A stretch of DNA of 54,994 bases from Yoonia litorea (lineage in GTDB: Bacteria > Pseudomonadota > Alphaproteobacteria > Rhodobacterales > Rhodobacteraceae): the NCBI RefSeq assembly GCF_900114675.1, contig NZ_FOZM01000006.1, forward strand, positions 1-54,994. Direction: 5' to 3'. Shown here one piece after another: positions 36,901 to 51,900 of this stretch. The position numbers and the translations under genes were made by a program. The notes under the pieces are model-generated. The model had not been told where the DNA came from and did no database searches. It saw only the letters and a list, made by a program, of their open reading frames with translations. Positions within the stretch are counted from its first letter, which is position 1, and the number at the start of each line of letters is the position of its first letter.

Positions 36901-39900
36901 GTCAGGATGCGACCATTGTCGCCGATGATGATCGCGTCACCGTCGCCTTTGGTGATTTCGTCAGTGCCAAGACCGCCAATTACGACACCGAAGCCGTCGC
37001 CAATGTTGATCAGGTCGCCTGCACCGATGGTTGGTGCGATTGTTGCGATAGACGTCAGCGTGATCAGAGCCTGATCAGGATCAATCAGACCGGAGTCAGC
37101 GCCGGTCACGATAACGGCGTCACCGGCCACGATGCTGTCGCCATCTCCAACAGTGATTTCATCTGCACCCGCGCCGCCGATCACAATGTCTCCGCCATCG
37201 CCTGCAGCGATGATATCGGCGTCACCGACGCGCGGCTGATAGCTCATAATCAGGTCGGTGACATTGCTGCCGTTGGACTGTGCATCGCGGAAGCTGACAA
37301 TACCGCCGTCACCGAAGATGATATCGCGGCCAGCCTCGCCAGATGTCGCGATGACTTCATCAGCGCCTGTGCCACCGATGATCACATCCTCGCCTGTGCC
37401 ATGAGTGATGATGTCTGTGCCGCCAAAGCCCTGCGCAATCGAGCGGACAACATCAAGTGTCAGTGGCAAGCCGCCATCCTGACCTGGGCCGGTATCTTTG
37501 CCGGTGATCACACCAAGATCACCAATGACGACGTTGTCGCCATCACCGGCTTGGATCGTGTCCTGCGTGGTGCTGTTGCCGCCGATGATCATATCGGCGC
37601 CCGCACCTGCATCAATCACGTCATCACCGTCATAGCCGGACCGGACAGCGCCGATTTCATCAAGGTCTGTCGGATCATTGTCGATGGTGATGTAGTCGAT
37701 GTAACCGGCGTCACCGATGACAATGTCATCTCCGCCGCGGGTGACAATGATATCGCCCTGCTCGCCACCGATAACGATATCGTTGGATGGAGTGCCGGTG
37801 ATCGTATCCGCACCGCCAAGGCCGTAGGCACGCGTTTCGATCCGGTTGACCAGACCTTTCAGTGCGTCGTCCAGCGTCACATTGTGGAAGTCGATGAAGG
37901 CGTAGTCACCAATCAGGATACCGCTGTCGGTGGTGTCGGTGATCGTGTCACCAGCCTCACCACCAAGGATGATGTCTTCGCCGGACAGACCGTAAAGCTC
38001 ATCCACGTCACCGTTGGCATAGACAATGGTGCTGATACGGATCAGCTGGCCGGTCGAGAGCGCGGCTGTCGGATGATAGGTCTGGCCGTAGCCCACGTTC
38101 ATGTCGGCAACACCAGAACCCACCGCAGAGATAATACGCTCGCCGCCGATTTCGCTGATGAAGGCCACGAAACCTCGATCGCCGAAGATGATATCGTCTG
38201 CCGTGCCGCCGGTGATGATGTCACGGTCCTGACCACCAAAGATAATCAGATCAATGCTGGTTGTGGACGCATCAACCGTGTCGAAGTCGCCAAACTTGAA
38301 CAGATCTTCGTAAGGCCCTTGTGCGTTGAGGATCAGCAGACCGTCGTTGCTATCAAGGTCAACTGTCACCGTATCGTCGCCAAGTCCGGTGTTCAGCGTC
38401 GTCCACGTCACGAAGTCACCGGCATCATCGCGCTTGCTGGTGCCGTCGATCAGGATTGTGTCGTCGCCAAAGCCGGTCCAGATGGTGATCCCGTCAAAGA
38501 AATCACCGCCGTCGGCGCCAAAGGTGATGGCAGCAGGTGCCAGACCCACAATGTAGATTTCATTGTCGGCGGCGATCTCGCGATCACCTTCACGCAGGTC
38601 GATGGCATCCAGCGCAGCGGCCCGGTCATCTGTGATGACGACAGGTGCGTCGGCGGTGCCATCACCGGCAATCGCGGCCTCGTCAGAGATCATCAGCACA
38701 TGGCGGCCAGCGCCTGCCACGATGTCGAGCACACCGTTGATGTCATTGAGATGACCCTCAAGGAACAGCGGCGCATCGCCAAGCCCGTAAGCGGCGGTCG
38801 AGCCGACGAAGATACGTTCATTGCCGTCACCCAGTTCAATGAGTGTGTTTGCGGATGTGCCGGTGACGTTCAGCACGTCATCGCCGGCCCCGGCATAGAT
38901 ATTCAGGATGCTGACGCCCTGATAGGCAATGCCGTCCTGTGCGGAGTTGATGACCGCCAGATCGGAGGAGGACACATTCACAAGATTGGTTGAGGCTGCG
39001 ACCGAAATGCGCTCTCCGGACCGGCTGGTGATTGTCAGATTGCCTTCCGCGTCGGCGGTTGCGCTGATCATCGGCCCTTGCGCTGCGTTGATTTGCGCGG
39101 CGAGCTTGGCGGCGATTGTCGCGGCCGTATCGGTTGCAAGGGCAAAGACGACGAACACAGTGTCGGCTGTGCCTGACTTGAGCGACGCTGTCGCAAGATC
39201 TGTGGTGATGACAGCAAAGCCTTCGCCAGCGGTGACGCTATCGATGGCATAGGTGATGTTGCGCACCTCACCTGTCAGACCGCGCGTATCTACCCGCGCT
39301 GTTGCCTCTCTGAGCTGACCCTGCAGGGTCACGAAGATCGTGTCGCCCTGACGGATCACTGCAAAGTTGTCAGTGTATGGCAGGAACGGGAAGGCATTGT
39401 TCGGGTTCAGAACCGGCTCAAGTGCAGCGGCCAGTTCGGTCGTCGTGGCATTCCATGCAATCGGGTCCGTCTGGACGGTTGTGCCATCAGCAAGATCGAA
39501 GATCAGAACGAATGTGCCGCCTGTCGCATTGATATCAACCTTGTAGACGTTGTTCAGATCAATGCTCGTGGCACCTTTGCGCAATTCGGACACCAGAACC
39601 TCGACGCTGGTCTGCGCATCGCCCAAGAGTCCTGTTGTGTCACCGACGATCAGGTCAGTGATATCGAGACCCACATCTTTGCCTGCAAACTCGACACGGA
39701 AGACGGTCGTGCTGCCTTCGCGGGTGACAGTGACAGTCGCATCCGTTCCAAGCAGTGCGTCAATCGCGGCCTTGGCGCTTTCAGCGGCGGTCTGGGTGCC
39801 ATCAAGAACGCTAATCGCGGCAGAGACGTTCACACCATCGGTGAGTGTGAACGTGCCGCCGACAGCGCGGACGCTGATCAGCTGGATTTCAGAGACCAGC

Positions 39901-42900
39901 GGCATATCCATGCCGGTGATGCGGTCTTCGCTGACGTTGATGATATTGTCGTTGGTGTCACCAGCGTCATTGACGTTGAGGGTATCACCGGCATCGCCGC
40001 CCATATCGATGGTGATCAGACCAGTGATCTGGTCAACAAGCGACTGGTCAGAGCCGATATCGATCCGGTCATCACCTTCGCCTGTTGTCAGGAACAGATG
40101 GCCGTTTGTGGTCTTGACCGTGATTTCATCATCGCCGCCAGCGGTATCGATCAGGGTCGTGCCGCTGTGTGTCGTTTCGATTGTCAGACGGTCAGTGTTC
40201 TTGCCAAGGCGCAGATCAAGCACTTCGATATCAAAGTAGGTCAGACCGCCAGCAAAGACTTCGCCACCGATTGGTGTGTCACCTGCCATACCCAGACCGG
40301 TCAGACGGGTGTCGGTCAGGACGGCTTCTTCAACCGCAGGGCTTTCATTGTTGTAGATGATCAGCGTGTCGATCTGCGTCTCTTCGTTGACACGCAGGTT
40401 CAGGTTGACCGGTGCGTAGCTGTAGGTCGCACCGACAACGGCCGAGAAGTCTTCGGGCAAGATGCCCTCGACTGTGATGCTGCTACCGGAAACAACCGGC
40501 TTGAGCGCGTTGGCCAGAAGCGCTGCGAGGCCGTTTGTGACCTCGGCAATATCACCATCGGCCACGGTCACGGACTTGGCCGCGCCACCGTTGAGTGACA
40601 GGTCCCATGTCTCGCCGACACTGGTGTTCAGGATTTGCAGTGCGGCAAGCGTCCAGGATGCGTTGGTGTATTGGTTCTGGACAGGAACACCGCTGATGGT
40701 CGTTGTCAGATCAGGTGCGCCAGTGATCGAGACAGAGATATCAAAGCCGTTTCCGGCGTCAGAGAGCTCCGCAATGCTCAGGCGGGTCTCGCCAAGCAGG
40801 TTCACGGTCGCCACCGCATCAAACAGACCGCCGAGGCGGATCTGCTCGGCCAGATCGCGCAGGATCGGTCCGAAATAAAGGTCTTCGTCGCTTGGTGTGA
40901 CGGTGAATGTCTGGCTGTCACTGCCGCCAGGTGTCTTTGTCAGCGTGACGCTGATGGACATGCCGCTGACCAGCTTGCCGTCAAGCTGCAGATAGGCCCG
41001 CAGCCAGTCCAGCGCGGCCAGATCGGCCTGACCAGGCGTGCCGAAGAAGAGCGCATCGCCATTCAGTACAGCATCGGTGCCGTTCACGTTGAGGCTGACA
41101 TCAAGGCCATTCTCATCAACGAAGCTCAGGATGTCCTGGCTGACGCTGGTAATGTCGATCCTGCCACTGAGATCTTCGCCATTGATGGTGGCAATATCGT
41201 AGATCGCTGCCACTTCGTTGATGCGTGGCTCAAAGCCCGGACGCGCGCCGTAGTCGCGGTTCGTATGGCTGGTTTCAAAATCGGTGATCCGTATGACGCC
41301 ATCACCTTCATTGGTGATGTTGTCGATGGTGCCGGCTGGCAGCGGCAGGTTGATCTCACCCGGCAGCAGGATCGGGGTCTGCAGCGAGGTATCTGTGTTG
41401 GACTGGCCACCGAAGAATGTCACCGGACCGCGGATCGAGTTTACGCGCTTGTTGAATTCGCCAAAGACAAGTGCATCGCCGCCGTCGAGAATTTCATCAT
41501 CAATCGCGAGAACTGTGATGGTCTGCGGTGTCATCCAGTTGGTTTCATCAAAGACCACATACTGGCGCAGACCAATTTCGCCGCTTGAGCGGGTGTTGAT
41601 CGACCCTGATGCGGTCGCAACGGCTGTTGCAGGGTCAATCGCGGTGATCGAGATTGTACGACCATCCACGATGATATCGTAGTCGCGTGCCCCTGTGGCT
41701 GTCTTGAGGTCTTCGGCGGCAATCATGCGCTCTGCGAAGCTGGCTGCAATGTTGGACAGGCTGTCACCGGCCATAACGGTGTGGGTGTAAAGCGTTCCGT
41801 TATAGGTCAGCGACCAGATCTCACCGGCTGTCGGGATACCTGTCATCTCGATTTCCAGCACATCACGGAAGCTGAAGTCCTGCACGGTCCGAATATCGAA
41901 GGCGCCGCGTGTATCAGGACTGATGCTTGCTTCGATGAAGAAGCCTTTTGCGGTGCCGCTGTAGGAAATGTCGATAGTGTTGGCGTCATCCTCACTGGTG
42001 AGGGCGGCGTAGTCTGCCAGTTCATCAAGCTTGCTGCGCAGGCTGTTGATGATCGTGGCAATGCTTTCGCCGACCTGCACTACATGGGTCACTGTCTGGC
42101 TGCTGCTGCGCAGGGCGTCGCTGTTGAAGACGGTGATCGACCAGATTTCACCTGCTGTGGCCGTGCCACCGACAGTCAGCGACGCAAGAGGTGCTGCAAT
42201 CTGGACCTGCACACGCTCGTTCTCGCCAAAGTTGGCGTCAGCATCGAATGCAAGCTGTGAGTTGTAGGTCCGTGTCTCAAGCGGTGTGACCTCGACGGTC
42301 ACGGTTGTGCCAGTCGCAGGTGCGCCGGTCAGGAAGATGTCGAACGTATCGGTGATCTGCACGTCGCCATCAGCGCGCTCGGCCACATCAGTTGAACCGC
42401 CGGATTCAACAATCTCTACGGTTGGGGCGTCGTCGTCATAGACGATGAAATCAAAGACGTTTGGCGTCAGGTTTTCGCCGTTTGCGCCGACAGTGTAGTC
42501 ATAGTCGGTGAATTCGAGGCCGTTGCCGACTGTGATCTCTGCGCCGACACGGATCGCGTAGACTTCGCCTTCTTCGATGATCCCGGTGATTTCCGGCACG
42601 GCGATCAGGGCACGCTGCCAGTGTGTCGTGCTGAAGACGGTGTTGTTGCCAAAGATCGTGGCGCCGCGCAGAACATCATCCGATGTGGAGCTGTCAAAAC
42701 GTGCAATCTCGACGGCAGCCGCAGGGACAGACGACGTGCCAGGCGTGCGGTAGAGCATGATACCGGTGTAAAGGATGACCGGCGGCAGTTCGCTGTCCTG
42801 ATCAAGGATGACCGTTGTCGTTTCCAGATCAGGGTCCGCAATCTCTGACAGACCGAAGAAGCTGAAGCCGCCAGCATTGAAATCAAAGGCGACCAGGATG

Positions 42901-45900
42901 CGGCCTGTCGCGGTGTCGGCAAATGCACGGACACCTTCGATCTTGTTGATTTCGGCAGCGAAGGCGGCACCGACACCGTTTGGTCCGGCATAACCGTCAA
43001 GAATGTCGCCTGCATTCGCGGTATAGCTGACTTCGCGGCCGTTGAGCAGGATGCGCCAGGTAAATCCGGCCTCGATATCCACATCACCTTCGGTGCCAAG
43101 ATCCAGCCATGCCAGCGCATAAAGCGGCGAGGCCGAGATGTCGGTGCTGTCAAAGCCTTCGATCAGGCCAAGCACGACCTCTTGCAGGGTATCGTCGAGT
43201 TTGGCGGTGTAGATCACATCGCCTTCCTCGGTCGAGATGCGCCATGTCTCACCGACGTTGACGCCATCGCCACCGTCTTCAAGCAGGTACGTGATGACCT
43301 CTGGCGCGCGGTCGCCTGTGACAGTCAAAGGTGCGCCGGTGTTGTCGGACGCGTCGACCTCGAAGGCCGCGCCCTCGATCTGGACCTGCAGATCGCCAGC
43401 GGCTGGTGTCACAAGGAAGCCATGGTCGGCGCGGATCGTCTCAAGCGAGGTCCGCAAGGTGAAGCCGTCGCTGTCTGTCAGGCGCAGGACATCACCAACG
43501 GCAAGTGCGGTGACAGACTGTTGTGTGTCGGCATTGATAGCATCAGCAAGCAGTGTCGCGATATCGCTGGCTGTGATGGTCTGGGCCTCGATGCCATTGA
43601 CGATGGTAAAGATACCGAAGATGCCAAGGTCGATTGTGATCGGCGGTACGGCTTCCGTCGCAGTCGGCACACCAAAGCGGTATTCGCGGCCATTTACGGT
43701 GACGGACCAGTATTCGATGAAGGTATCGTCGTAAGCCGTAGTGCCACGCAAGATTTCCACATCGACACTTGTGTAAAGCACGTCAGCGGTGCGCTCTTGC
43801 GCGATGTCGCGGTTGATATTGGCGGCGATGCCGAGTGCCACGTCGTCGTTCGTGATGCCGAGGAAGGCATCGCGGCTGTCATCGGCAATCGACGGCGTGA
43901 TGCGGGCAAAGTGCACACCCTCTGGCGCGTTGTCGTCGTTTGCAGCCACCGTCACGGTCTGTGCTTCGTTCCAGTTGCCACTGTCGAAGCTGAGCGTCGT
44001 ATCAGACAGGCTCACATTGCCATCAAAGTCGAGATTGATTGTCACCGGACCGGTTGGCGCACGGCTCAGAACCACGTTGAACGCGTCACCTGCTGCGACG
44101 AGGCTCTCACCGACGACATTGTCATTGGCAACATCGACAACTGACGAATCATCGACAGGGAAGAGCAGAACTTCGGCAACATCATTGTCGATCACGTTGA
44201 CCGCAACATTGGCTGTGACGATCGCATCATACGGATCTTCGTCCGCCTGATCTGTCCCTTCGGTCACATTATGGCGCAGCAGCACGACACGTTTGCCCTC
44301 GGCCAGCGTGTCGTCGATGGCAATGACCGTGACCTCTTGCGGGATATACCAGTTGTCTGCCGTGAATGTCAGGATCGCGCCTGTCGCGCTGCCGTTGATG
44401 GCGACGCCCGCCGCACCAGCCGCACGGTTGCCCTCGGTATCAACTGTCGGAGTGATGCTGACTGTCACGTCCTCATCAGGGGCGCGTGTCAGAGCGATCC
44501 GGTATGTGTTCAGCACCAGCGACTGATCCATCAGCGGGCTCTCGAAGACGCGCAGCGCATCGAGATCGTTGAAGAAGATCAACTGCGGCTCATCATTGTC
44601 ATCCACGGATGCCACGACGTCCTGTGCGAAAATCTCGTTGAAGTAAGGATCATCCGAGCTGACGGTTGTCTGGATCAGACCGCTGTGACCGTTCAGGCTG
44701 TTGGACACCACAGTGATGGCACCGCCCGTTGTTACACCGTCCAGATCGGAGCCGCCGACATTGAATGTATCAGAGCCGGTGCCGCCGACGATATCCAGCG
44801 CCACACCCTCTGATGTGCCCTGAATGAAGAAAGTATCGTTACCCTGCAGCGCATCGACAACGATCTTTTCCAGGCCGGTGTAGCTGATGTAGAGACCGGC
44901 CCCGAAGACACCGCCATCCGTAATCACGTAGTCATCACCGAATTCACCGCCGATGACTGTCAGGATGTCGAAGCCGTCACCACCGTCGATCACGACAGGC
45001 GCGTTGACATTGTATTCGATAAAGTCAGCACCCTGCCCACCATTGATGTTGGTGAATGGCGCGTTGCTGTCGCTTGGATCAACCTTCACGAAGGACCGAA
45101 CGGTGAAGTTGTCGTCATCCTCGTTACCGAAGAGGAAGAGCTGCGCCTGGTTGGAATAGACAGTGAAGCTGTCTTCGCCAATGCCGCCGTTCAGCGTCGC
45201 GTTGACGCTGATGCCACGTGACAGGAAGCCCAGCGTTACCTGAACCGTGCGGTAGTAGTCGATACCGCTCAGCCCGTTGAACGGGTTCTCTGAATCGCGT
45301 GGCGAGTTAAAGAGCTGACCTACCTGGAAGATGTCGTTGCCAGCGTCACCAAAGACCAGAACGCCAGCCAGTGTGTCATCCAGAACGAAGGTATCATCAC
45401 CGTCACGGCCGTTCACACGCACATCACCGTCAATGGCGCGGTCATATTGGACGCGTTCGATTTCGCCCGTCGGATCACCGTTGAGGTCAAGCGCGACGGC
45501 CGCCACGATGCCTGCGTTCAGTTCAGCATTGGCGCGGAACAGGAACAGATCGTCTTCGTTCGTGCCTTTGATCTCGATGTTGTCGATACCGGAGCTAGCC
45601 GTGCCGCTATCTGCGACGATCACGGTCGATGTGCCAGATCCGGCCAGACCGATTTCATAGAAGTCGCTACCGCCTTCGCCATCAAGGATCAGTTCGAACG
45701 GATTGGACGGGTCGCCGCTGTCCAGACCGTTGAGGAAGGTCTGGCGACCATCGGCGTCATAGTTGACGCGCACAATATCGTTGCCCTGCCCCAATTCGAT
45801 CCGCGTATCGCCGCCAATCGCGGTGATATTGATCACGTCACTGGCGATTGCCAGCGTTGATGGGACGTTCTCATCGCCTGTGCGCAGCAGTGTCGTGCCG

Positions 45901-48900
45901 CTGTGGGTGTCGATGATGTGGATGCCGTTTGCACCGTTGCTGGTTTCGAGTGTCAGTGCCTCGAAGGTGAAGTAGTCGATCCCGACCATGATGCCGAAGC
46001 CGGTGATCTGCGTGGCGCTCAGCGTATTGTTGGCATCAGCGATGTTGTCGCCGCTGTCGTTGACATAAAGCGTATCAGTGCCGCCATCACCGCTGATGCT
46101 CAGCAGGCCGTAGAGAATGCCATTGACCGTGTCGGCGTTGCCAACCTGATCGGAAATGACGGCTGCGTCATCGCCTTCGCCCAGTGAAACCGTCAGCGGG
46201 CCATTGATTGTGTAGATGTCGATCGCGTCAGCGCCACCGTTGAAATTGATGGTGGTGGCATCCTGCAAACCGGTGCTGTCGAGCGTGACGTCTGTCGCCG
46301 TGTTCCCCAGATCAAGGCGGACCTGCTCGATGGCGAAGTAGGTGATACCGGCCACACTCAGATCAAAACCGCTGATCTCCATCCGGCCTTCCGGTGTGGC
46401 ACGATCCTGCAAGCCGATGGTGTTCACGCCAGTATCGCCGACGGAGTCGGCGCTGTCGTCGATGTTCAGCGTATCAAAGCCACGGTCGATGCTTGTGCCA
46501 ACCACGCGGTCGAAACCGTCAACATCAATCAGAGCGTCAATATTATTGAGCGTTCCGCCAGTGTAGACGACACCGCGTTCAATGCCTGCGTTGGAACCGA
46601 TGTTGATCGTATCGAAGCCAGCGCCTGTGTTGATGTGTACCGGCACATCGTTGCCGCGCACTGCGACGACATCCGCGCCGTTGGCCGTGTTGACCTCGAT
46701 CACCTCGATGCCGGTGTAATTGACCGTCAGCGTTGCCGCGCCCACGTTGTTCAGCGGATCAACGGCATCAACAAGGATTTCAGACGTGATCTGGGTCTCA
46801 GTGACAGTCACAAGGTCGGCCAGATCGCCGCCAGCATAAAGCAGACGGTCTGTGCCACCTGTGTCAGCGATCGTCACAGTGAAGTTCGATCCGGTCGGCG
46901 CATTGATCAGGTAGAATTCGGTGCTGGTGCCTGCACCGTTGTCCAGTGTGACAGCGCCATCAAAGGCAGTGACGTTCAGCAGGGTGTTCCCCACACGGAC
47001 CTTTCCGTCGATATCGTTGACGACAAAGGTCGCATCACCGCTGCCGCCATTGATCGTGATGGTCTCGTAAAGGCCATTCAGCGCCTCAACCGTCGTCTGT
47101 CCTGCGCCGATGCCTGATGTGGACCACACGTCACCTGTGGCAAAGATCGCGTCATCATCATCAATCGCAGCCGTCTCGTATCCGGCCAGCCCGTCGTCAG
47201 TCAGCAGGTTGCCAACCAGCAGGTAGTTCTCGAAGAGGCCAAAGTCCTCGTCAGCAAATGTCTCGATCAGGCGGTCGTTGTCCGTCGCGATGCCATCGGT
47301 TTCGAAGAACTGGTCAAAGCCTTCGCCGCCGGTGACCGTATCGCTGCCGGCACCACCATCAATCACATCGTTAAAGCGCGATCCGACGATTGTGTCGTTG
47401 CCACCTTCGCCCTTCAGGGTGAGGGCCATCAGATCGCCGGTCAGCGCGCTGGCATTGATCTGATCAGCGCCTTCGCCAGCCAGGATCGTCAGCGCATCGC
47501 CATCAGCGCGGCGTGTGTCCTCGCGGGTGATGCTGACTGCACCGCTGGAAATCCCCTGGAAGGTCACGCTCAGCAGCGTTTCTGCGCCGGTTGCATTTCC
47601 AGCGGCGTTCACACCGTCGCTAAAGGTAAAGATGTCGGCCGCATTCGTGCCGATGATGATTACCTCATCAGCGGCTGTATCTGTTGGGCCGTCAGGGTTG
47701 TTTGTGACGTCGGTCGTGTCTGGTGTTTCGACTTCGCGGTCATCATCGATAAAGAGCGTGTCAGTCGCGCTTGCACCAAACGGGTTGACCGTGACCTTGT
47801 CGGCACCGCCCAATGTGTGGATCTGGACGATCTTCACGTCGGTGATGTTCGCTGTGGTATTGCCGCCCAGAACGGTAAAGATGCTGCCGCTTTCAGAGAC
47901 AGTCAGCGTATCGGCACCACCCGTGCCGTAGAAGATGACGGTATCGTTGTCAGCCTTCGTGCCGCCGTCGAAGGTCTGGACACCGGCATATGTCATCGCG
48001 CTCCAGATCCGGTCGGTGCCGGTGCCACCGTTGACCGTGTTGGCACCGCCCCGTGCATCGATTTCATCATTGCCGCCGTCACCGTTGATCGTGTCGCCAG
48101 CGCTACCGCCCAGCAGGGCGTCGTTGCCTGCACCGCCGTTGATGATCGCCGCACCGTCGCCTTTGTGGTCAACAACGTCATTGCCGCCGAAGGCGTTGAT
48201 CGTGATCGCATTGGCTGAGGTCGAGAAGATATAGTCGTTGCCCTCGGAACCGTTGACCACCGATCCCGCTGCCGCGTTGCCACCAATGGAGATCTGGTCG
48301 CCAGCACCAGAACCGGTCCGCGAGGCTGCCGTGTCATTGACGGTCAACAGGCCGCTGCCCTGATAGTCCAGCGTGTCGATGCCTTCGCCACCACGGAATG
48401 TCACAGGAATAGTCACGGTTGGATCGACGTAAAGGTAATCATTCCCCTGCCCGCCGTCGAAGACGAACGAGGTCACGTCATCGAAGATTTGCTCACGGCC
48501 ACCGGCAACAACGCGCAGTTTCTGGCCTTGTGTGGTTCCATCACCCAGAGCGTAGATCTGGTAACTTTCATCGTTGAAGCCTGTGCCGTCGCCCTCGAAT
48601 GTGCCCAGATCCCTGCTGGAGCCTCGTGTGCCGACGTTGGCATAAAGCGCGCCACTGCCGAATAGCCGCAGATCACCTGTTTCGTTACCGGCAAGGAAGA
48701 TCGGACGCGGCAGTTCGATGTAGCCCACGTTGAAGCTCATGCTGACGCGGAAGGTAATCTTGAACAGACCGAAGTTGATCCGGACGCTTGCATCCGCCGA
48801 GATCGTGACCGGCACGCGGCCTGCCCCTTCGGCAAAGAAGGAGAAGTTCACAGAAACCGTGCCCCAGCTGATGCCGAAGGCTCTGAGAGAGACGCTCGCG

Positions 48901-51900
48901 CCACCGCTGACAAAGAGACGCGTTCCGACAACCGTGTCGCCTTCCAAGATCGGCTCATAGCCAACATCAATCGAGAAGTTGCCTGTCAGGCCGAAGCTGC
49001 TGGAGCCCAGAACAAGCTGACCTCTGAGCGAGAGGTTGAAGTAACCGTTGTTATCGAACCAGCCCGAGACGCTCATTGTGGCGATCCCGAAGAAGTCCAT
49101 CGAAGCCGAGAAATCAACGCGCCATTCGTTACCGCTGACGATGATACTGAAGGCGGCATCGAAGGTCAGGACCTTCAGGAACGTGACTTCGCCAGTCAGA
49201 ACCAGCGAGAAGCTCTTTTCAGCAATCGCGCGACCATTGAGTGTGACAGTGTTGCTGGTGGTGTTGATCATCAGCAGGCCACCGGCCTCGATGTCGATGG
49301 CACCCGCAATGTTGGCATCAAGCGTCACATTCAGCAGAAGTGCAAAGCCCTGCACTGTGTTGCCGCTGTAAATCAGCGTCAGACCGCCCTGCGCTGCCAC
49401 ATTCAGGCCACCAAGGCCGAATGACAGGTCGAATTCCACGGTAAAGCGCGAGGCGGACACTTCGATAAAGACGCGGCCAGAGGCTGTCGCAAACCCGAGG
49501 AAGTCCGCGCTGCCCTGAATCTCAAACATGAAACCTGGTGAGAGAACGGTCTGCGCCCCTGTGCCAGGAATGAAGAGCGACTTATCAATCGTGAAGGTCG
49601 AGAGGGCAAAGGTCCCCTGCCCTGCGACCCTGATCGCGTTGGCCAGATTGAAGTCGACGGCGATGTTGGCATAGATCGCCAGACCACCTTCACCGAGGAT
49701 CAGACCGCCTTGCAGGTCAAAGCTCGCCAAACCGACAAGCGTGGCTCTGACATTGAATGACGCGGTAAGCTCGACTTCAGGGTTGGCCTGAATGGACAGG
49801 TAGAAGTCGCCTTCCAGAATGATCACATCAAAGATGATCAGCTCACCGCTGATGATCAGCGTCAGACCGTTCTGAAGCGCCACATCACCCAGCTTGATGC
49901 CGGTATTGCCAGGCAGATCGGTGATGGGATCAGGGCCGTAGCGCTGTGTCACACCATCAGGCAGGGTCTCGCCCAGATCATATCTGAGGACGTCTTCGTC
50001 GTTCAGAACCGTGTCATCAAGGATGTATCCAGTGGCGAAGCTGTTGACTTCAAGGACAAGCGTCGCGCGCATGCTCAGGCTTGGAATGCTGGTTCCGGCG
50101 ATCTCACCCGGTGTTCCGGCAACGCGCAGCAGTGTCAGACGACCGACAATGCCTTCAGAGCCGCTGACTGTCAGGAGGCGCAGATCAACCGTGCCTTGGA
50201 CGGCGCCGATGTAATCAATGTTGGCTGAGGCAAAACCGGTGATCCGTGTTTCGTCAGCGGACGTCGAGAACTCGAAGAAGCCGTTCAGTGTCACCGCATT
50301 GAACAGGGTGATCGAACCGGAGATCCGCAGGACGAAGTAGATGCCAGGTTTGGCGTTACGTGCCGGTTCGTCCTGACCCAATGCTGGCTTCGCGCCATAG
50401 ATCGTCAGTGTTGACGGCGCATCGGCAGCCAGGAACGGCAGGAACGAGGTCGGCACTTCGAATTCCTGATCGACCTGCGTGGTGTTGAAGATCACCCGCA
50501 CCGAGGCATCAAGCTTGAAGATATTCTCTGGCAGATTGCCGATGGCATTGGCGTCGGCTGAAAGCTCAAGGGTAAAGCTGCCCGCGACACCGCGGTCATC
50601 GACGCCGTTACCGCCTTCATCAATGAAGTCGATGATGAAGAGGCCCTCGGCACGGCCTGAGATCAAAGCACCGCTTGCGCTTTCAGTATCGCCGATAGAG
50701 GCATTGGCAATCGCAAAGACTTCGAAACGCTCATCGGAAATCTTGAGGTAGAAGCCGCCTTCAAGCGTCGCAAGGATTGGGTCGGTCAGATCGTCGCCAG
50801 GGGCAACCAGCTTCAGAGAGCCCAGAATTTCAAAGACGGCAGAATTGCGTGTCAGCGTGTATTCGCGGTCTTCCGCGCTGAGTGTGGCGTTGCCATTTGC
50901 GATATCGACGAAATATTGCTTGGACCCGTCGGTGACGCGCCACTGCGATGTGCCTTTGCCGTCGTTCTTTTTGACCAGTTCGATCGTCGCGTCGCCACCC
51001 AAGGTGACACCGGCGTTTTCAAATGCGGTGCTGACCGTGCCGCTGACGGCAATCGGTGTGAAGAAGCTGACACCGGTGTTCAGTCCCAATGTGCCTGTCG
51101 CTGTGCCGATCTGGTCACCTGGGATACCTTCGAGCTTGAGCGTCTCGACCTTGTCTTCGCCGGTCAGGTTGACCTGCAATGTGGCGCTGCCTGACAGGTA
51201 GACGCCGAATTGCTCAAGGAAGCCGAAGTTGGTCTGGACAGTGGCCACACCCCAGAACTGCGGTGTTGCGGAGACACCGCTCGTTTCAAGGATAAAGCGT
51301 GCAGCCGCCGATCCGATGTTACCAAGCTTGTAGACGTCAACCGTACCACCTGCATTGACGCTGAAGCGGAAGACCGTTGACCCGTCTGCCTTGACGAAAT
51401 CACCGAACTCGAAGGAAATCTCGCCGCGGATTTCAAGCAGCGGTTCGCTGATGCCAGGCACTTCAAGCGTGATCGAACCGGCGATGTCGATAAAGAAGAC
51501 GCGGCTGGTCTGGGCCTCACCATCGCGTGGCGCGGCTCCATCCTGCAATGCTTCGATCAGGCGGAACTTCTCGCTGCTGGCAATTGACAGGTTGCCATCA
51601 GTATCGGCCCAGGCGTTCGCAGCAAAATCGACCGATACGGTGCCAGTCGTGAAGGCGCCTGCAAGGAAGAAGCGGAAGACACTGTCGCCAAGGTCCATGA
51701 CCTCGATCGCGGTGTTGATCTGGGCTGTGCCAGCACCCGTGCCAGAGAATGTGAATTCGTCGCCATCCAGGGTGGTCAGGTCAATCGTGCCGCCCAATGG
51801 CTCAAGTTTAACGTCGATGTAGGACGCGGTTTCGGTGGTATCGATGCTCAGGCTGACATTCGCCGGAGCCTCACTCGCCGTACCGTTATAATCCCATGCG

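Noticed and set aside
34300..38200. CRISPR-like array, because of regular repeats
   Set aside because: The repeats are in-frame protein repeats with diverged DNA and no constant direct repeat or spacer pattern.
35682..38993. 1,103-codon open frame on the plus strand
   Set aside because: It is exactly antisense to the RTX-like array of the giant gene. Its product is low in recognisable motifs, and the openness follows from repeated GC-rich codons on the other strand.
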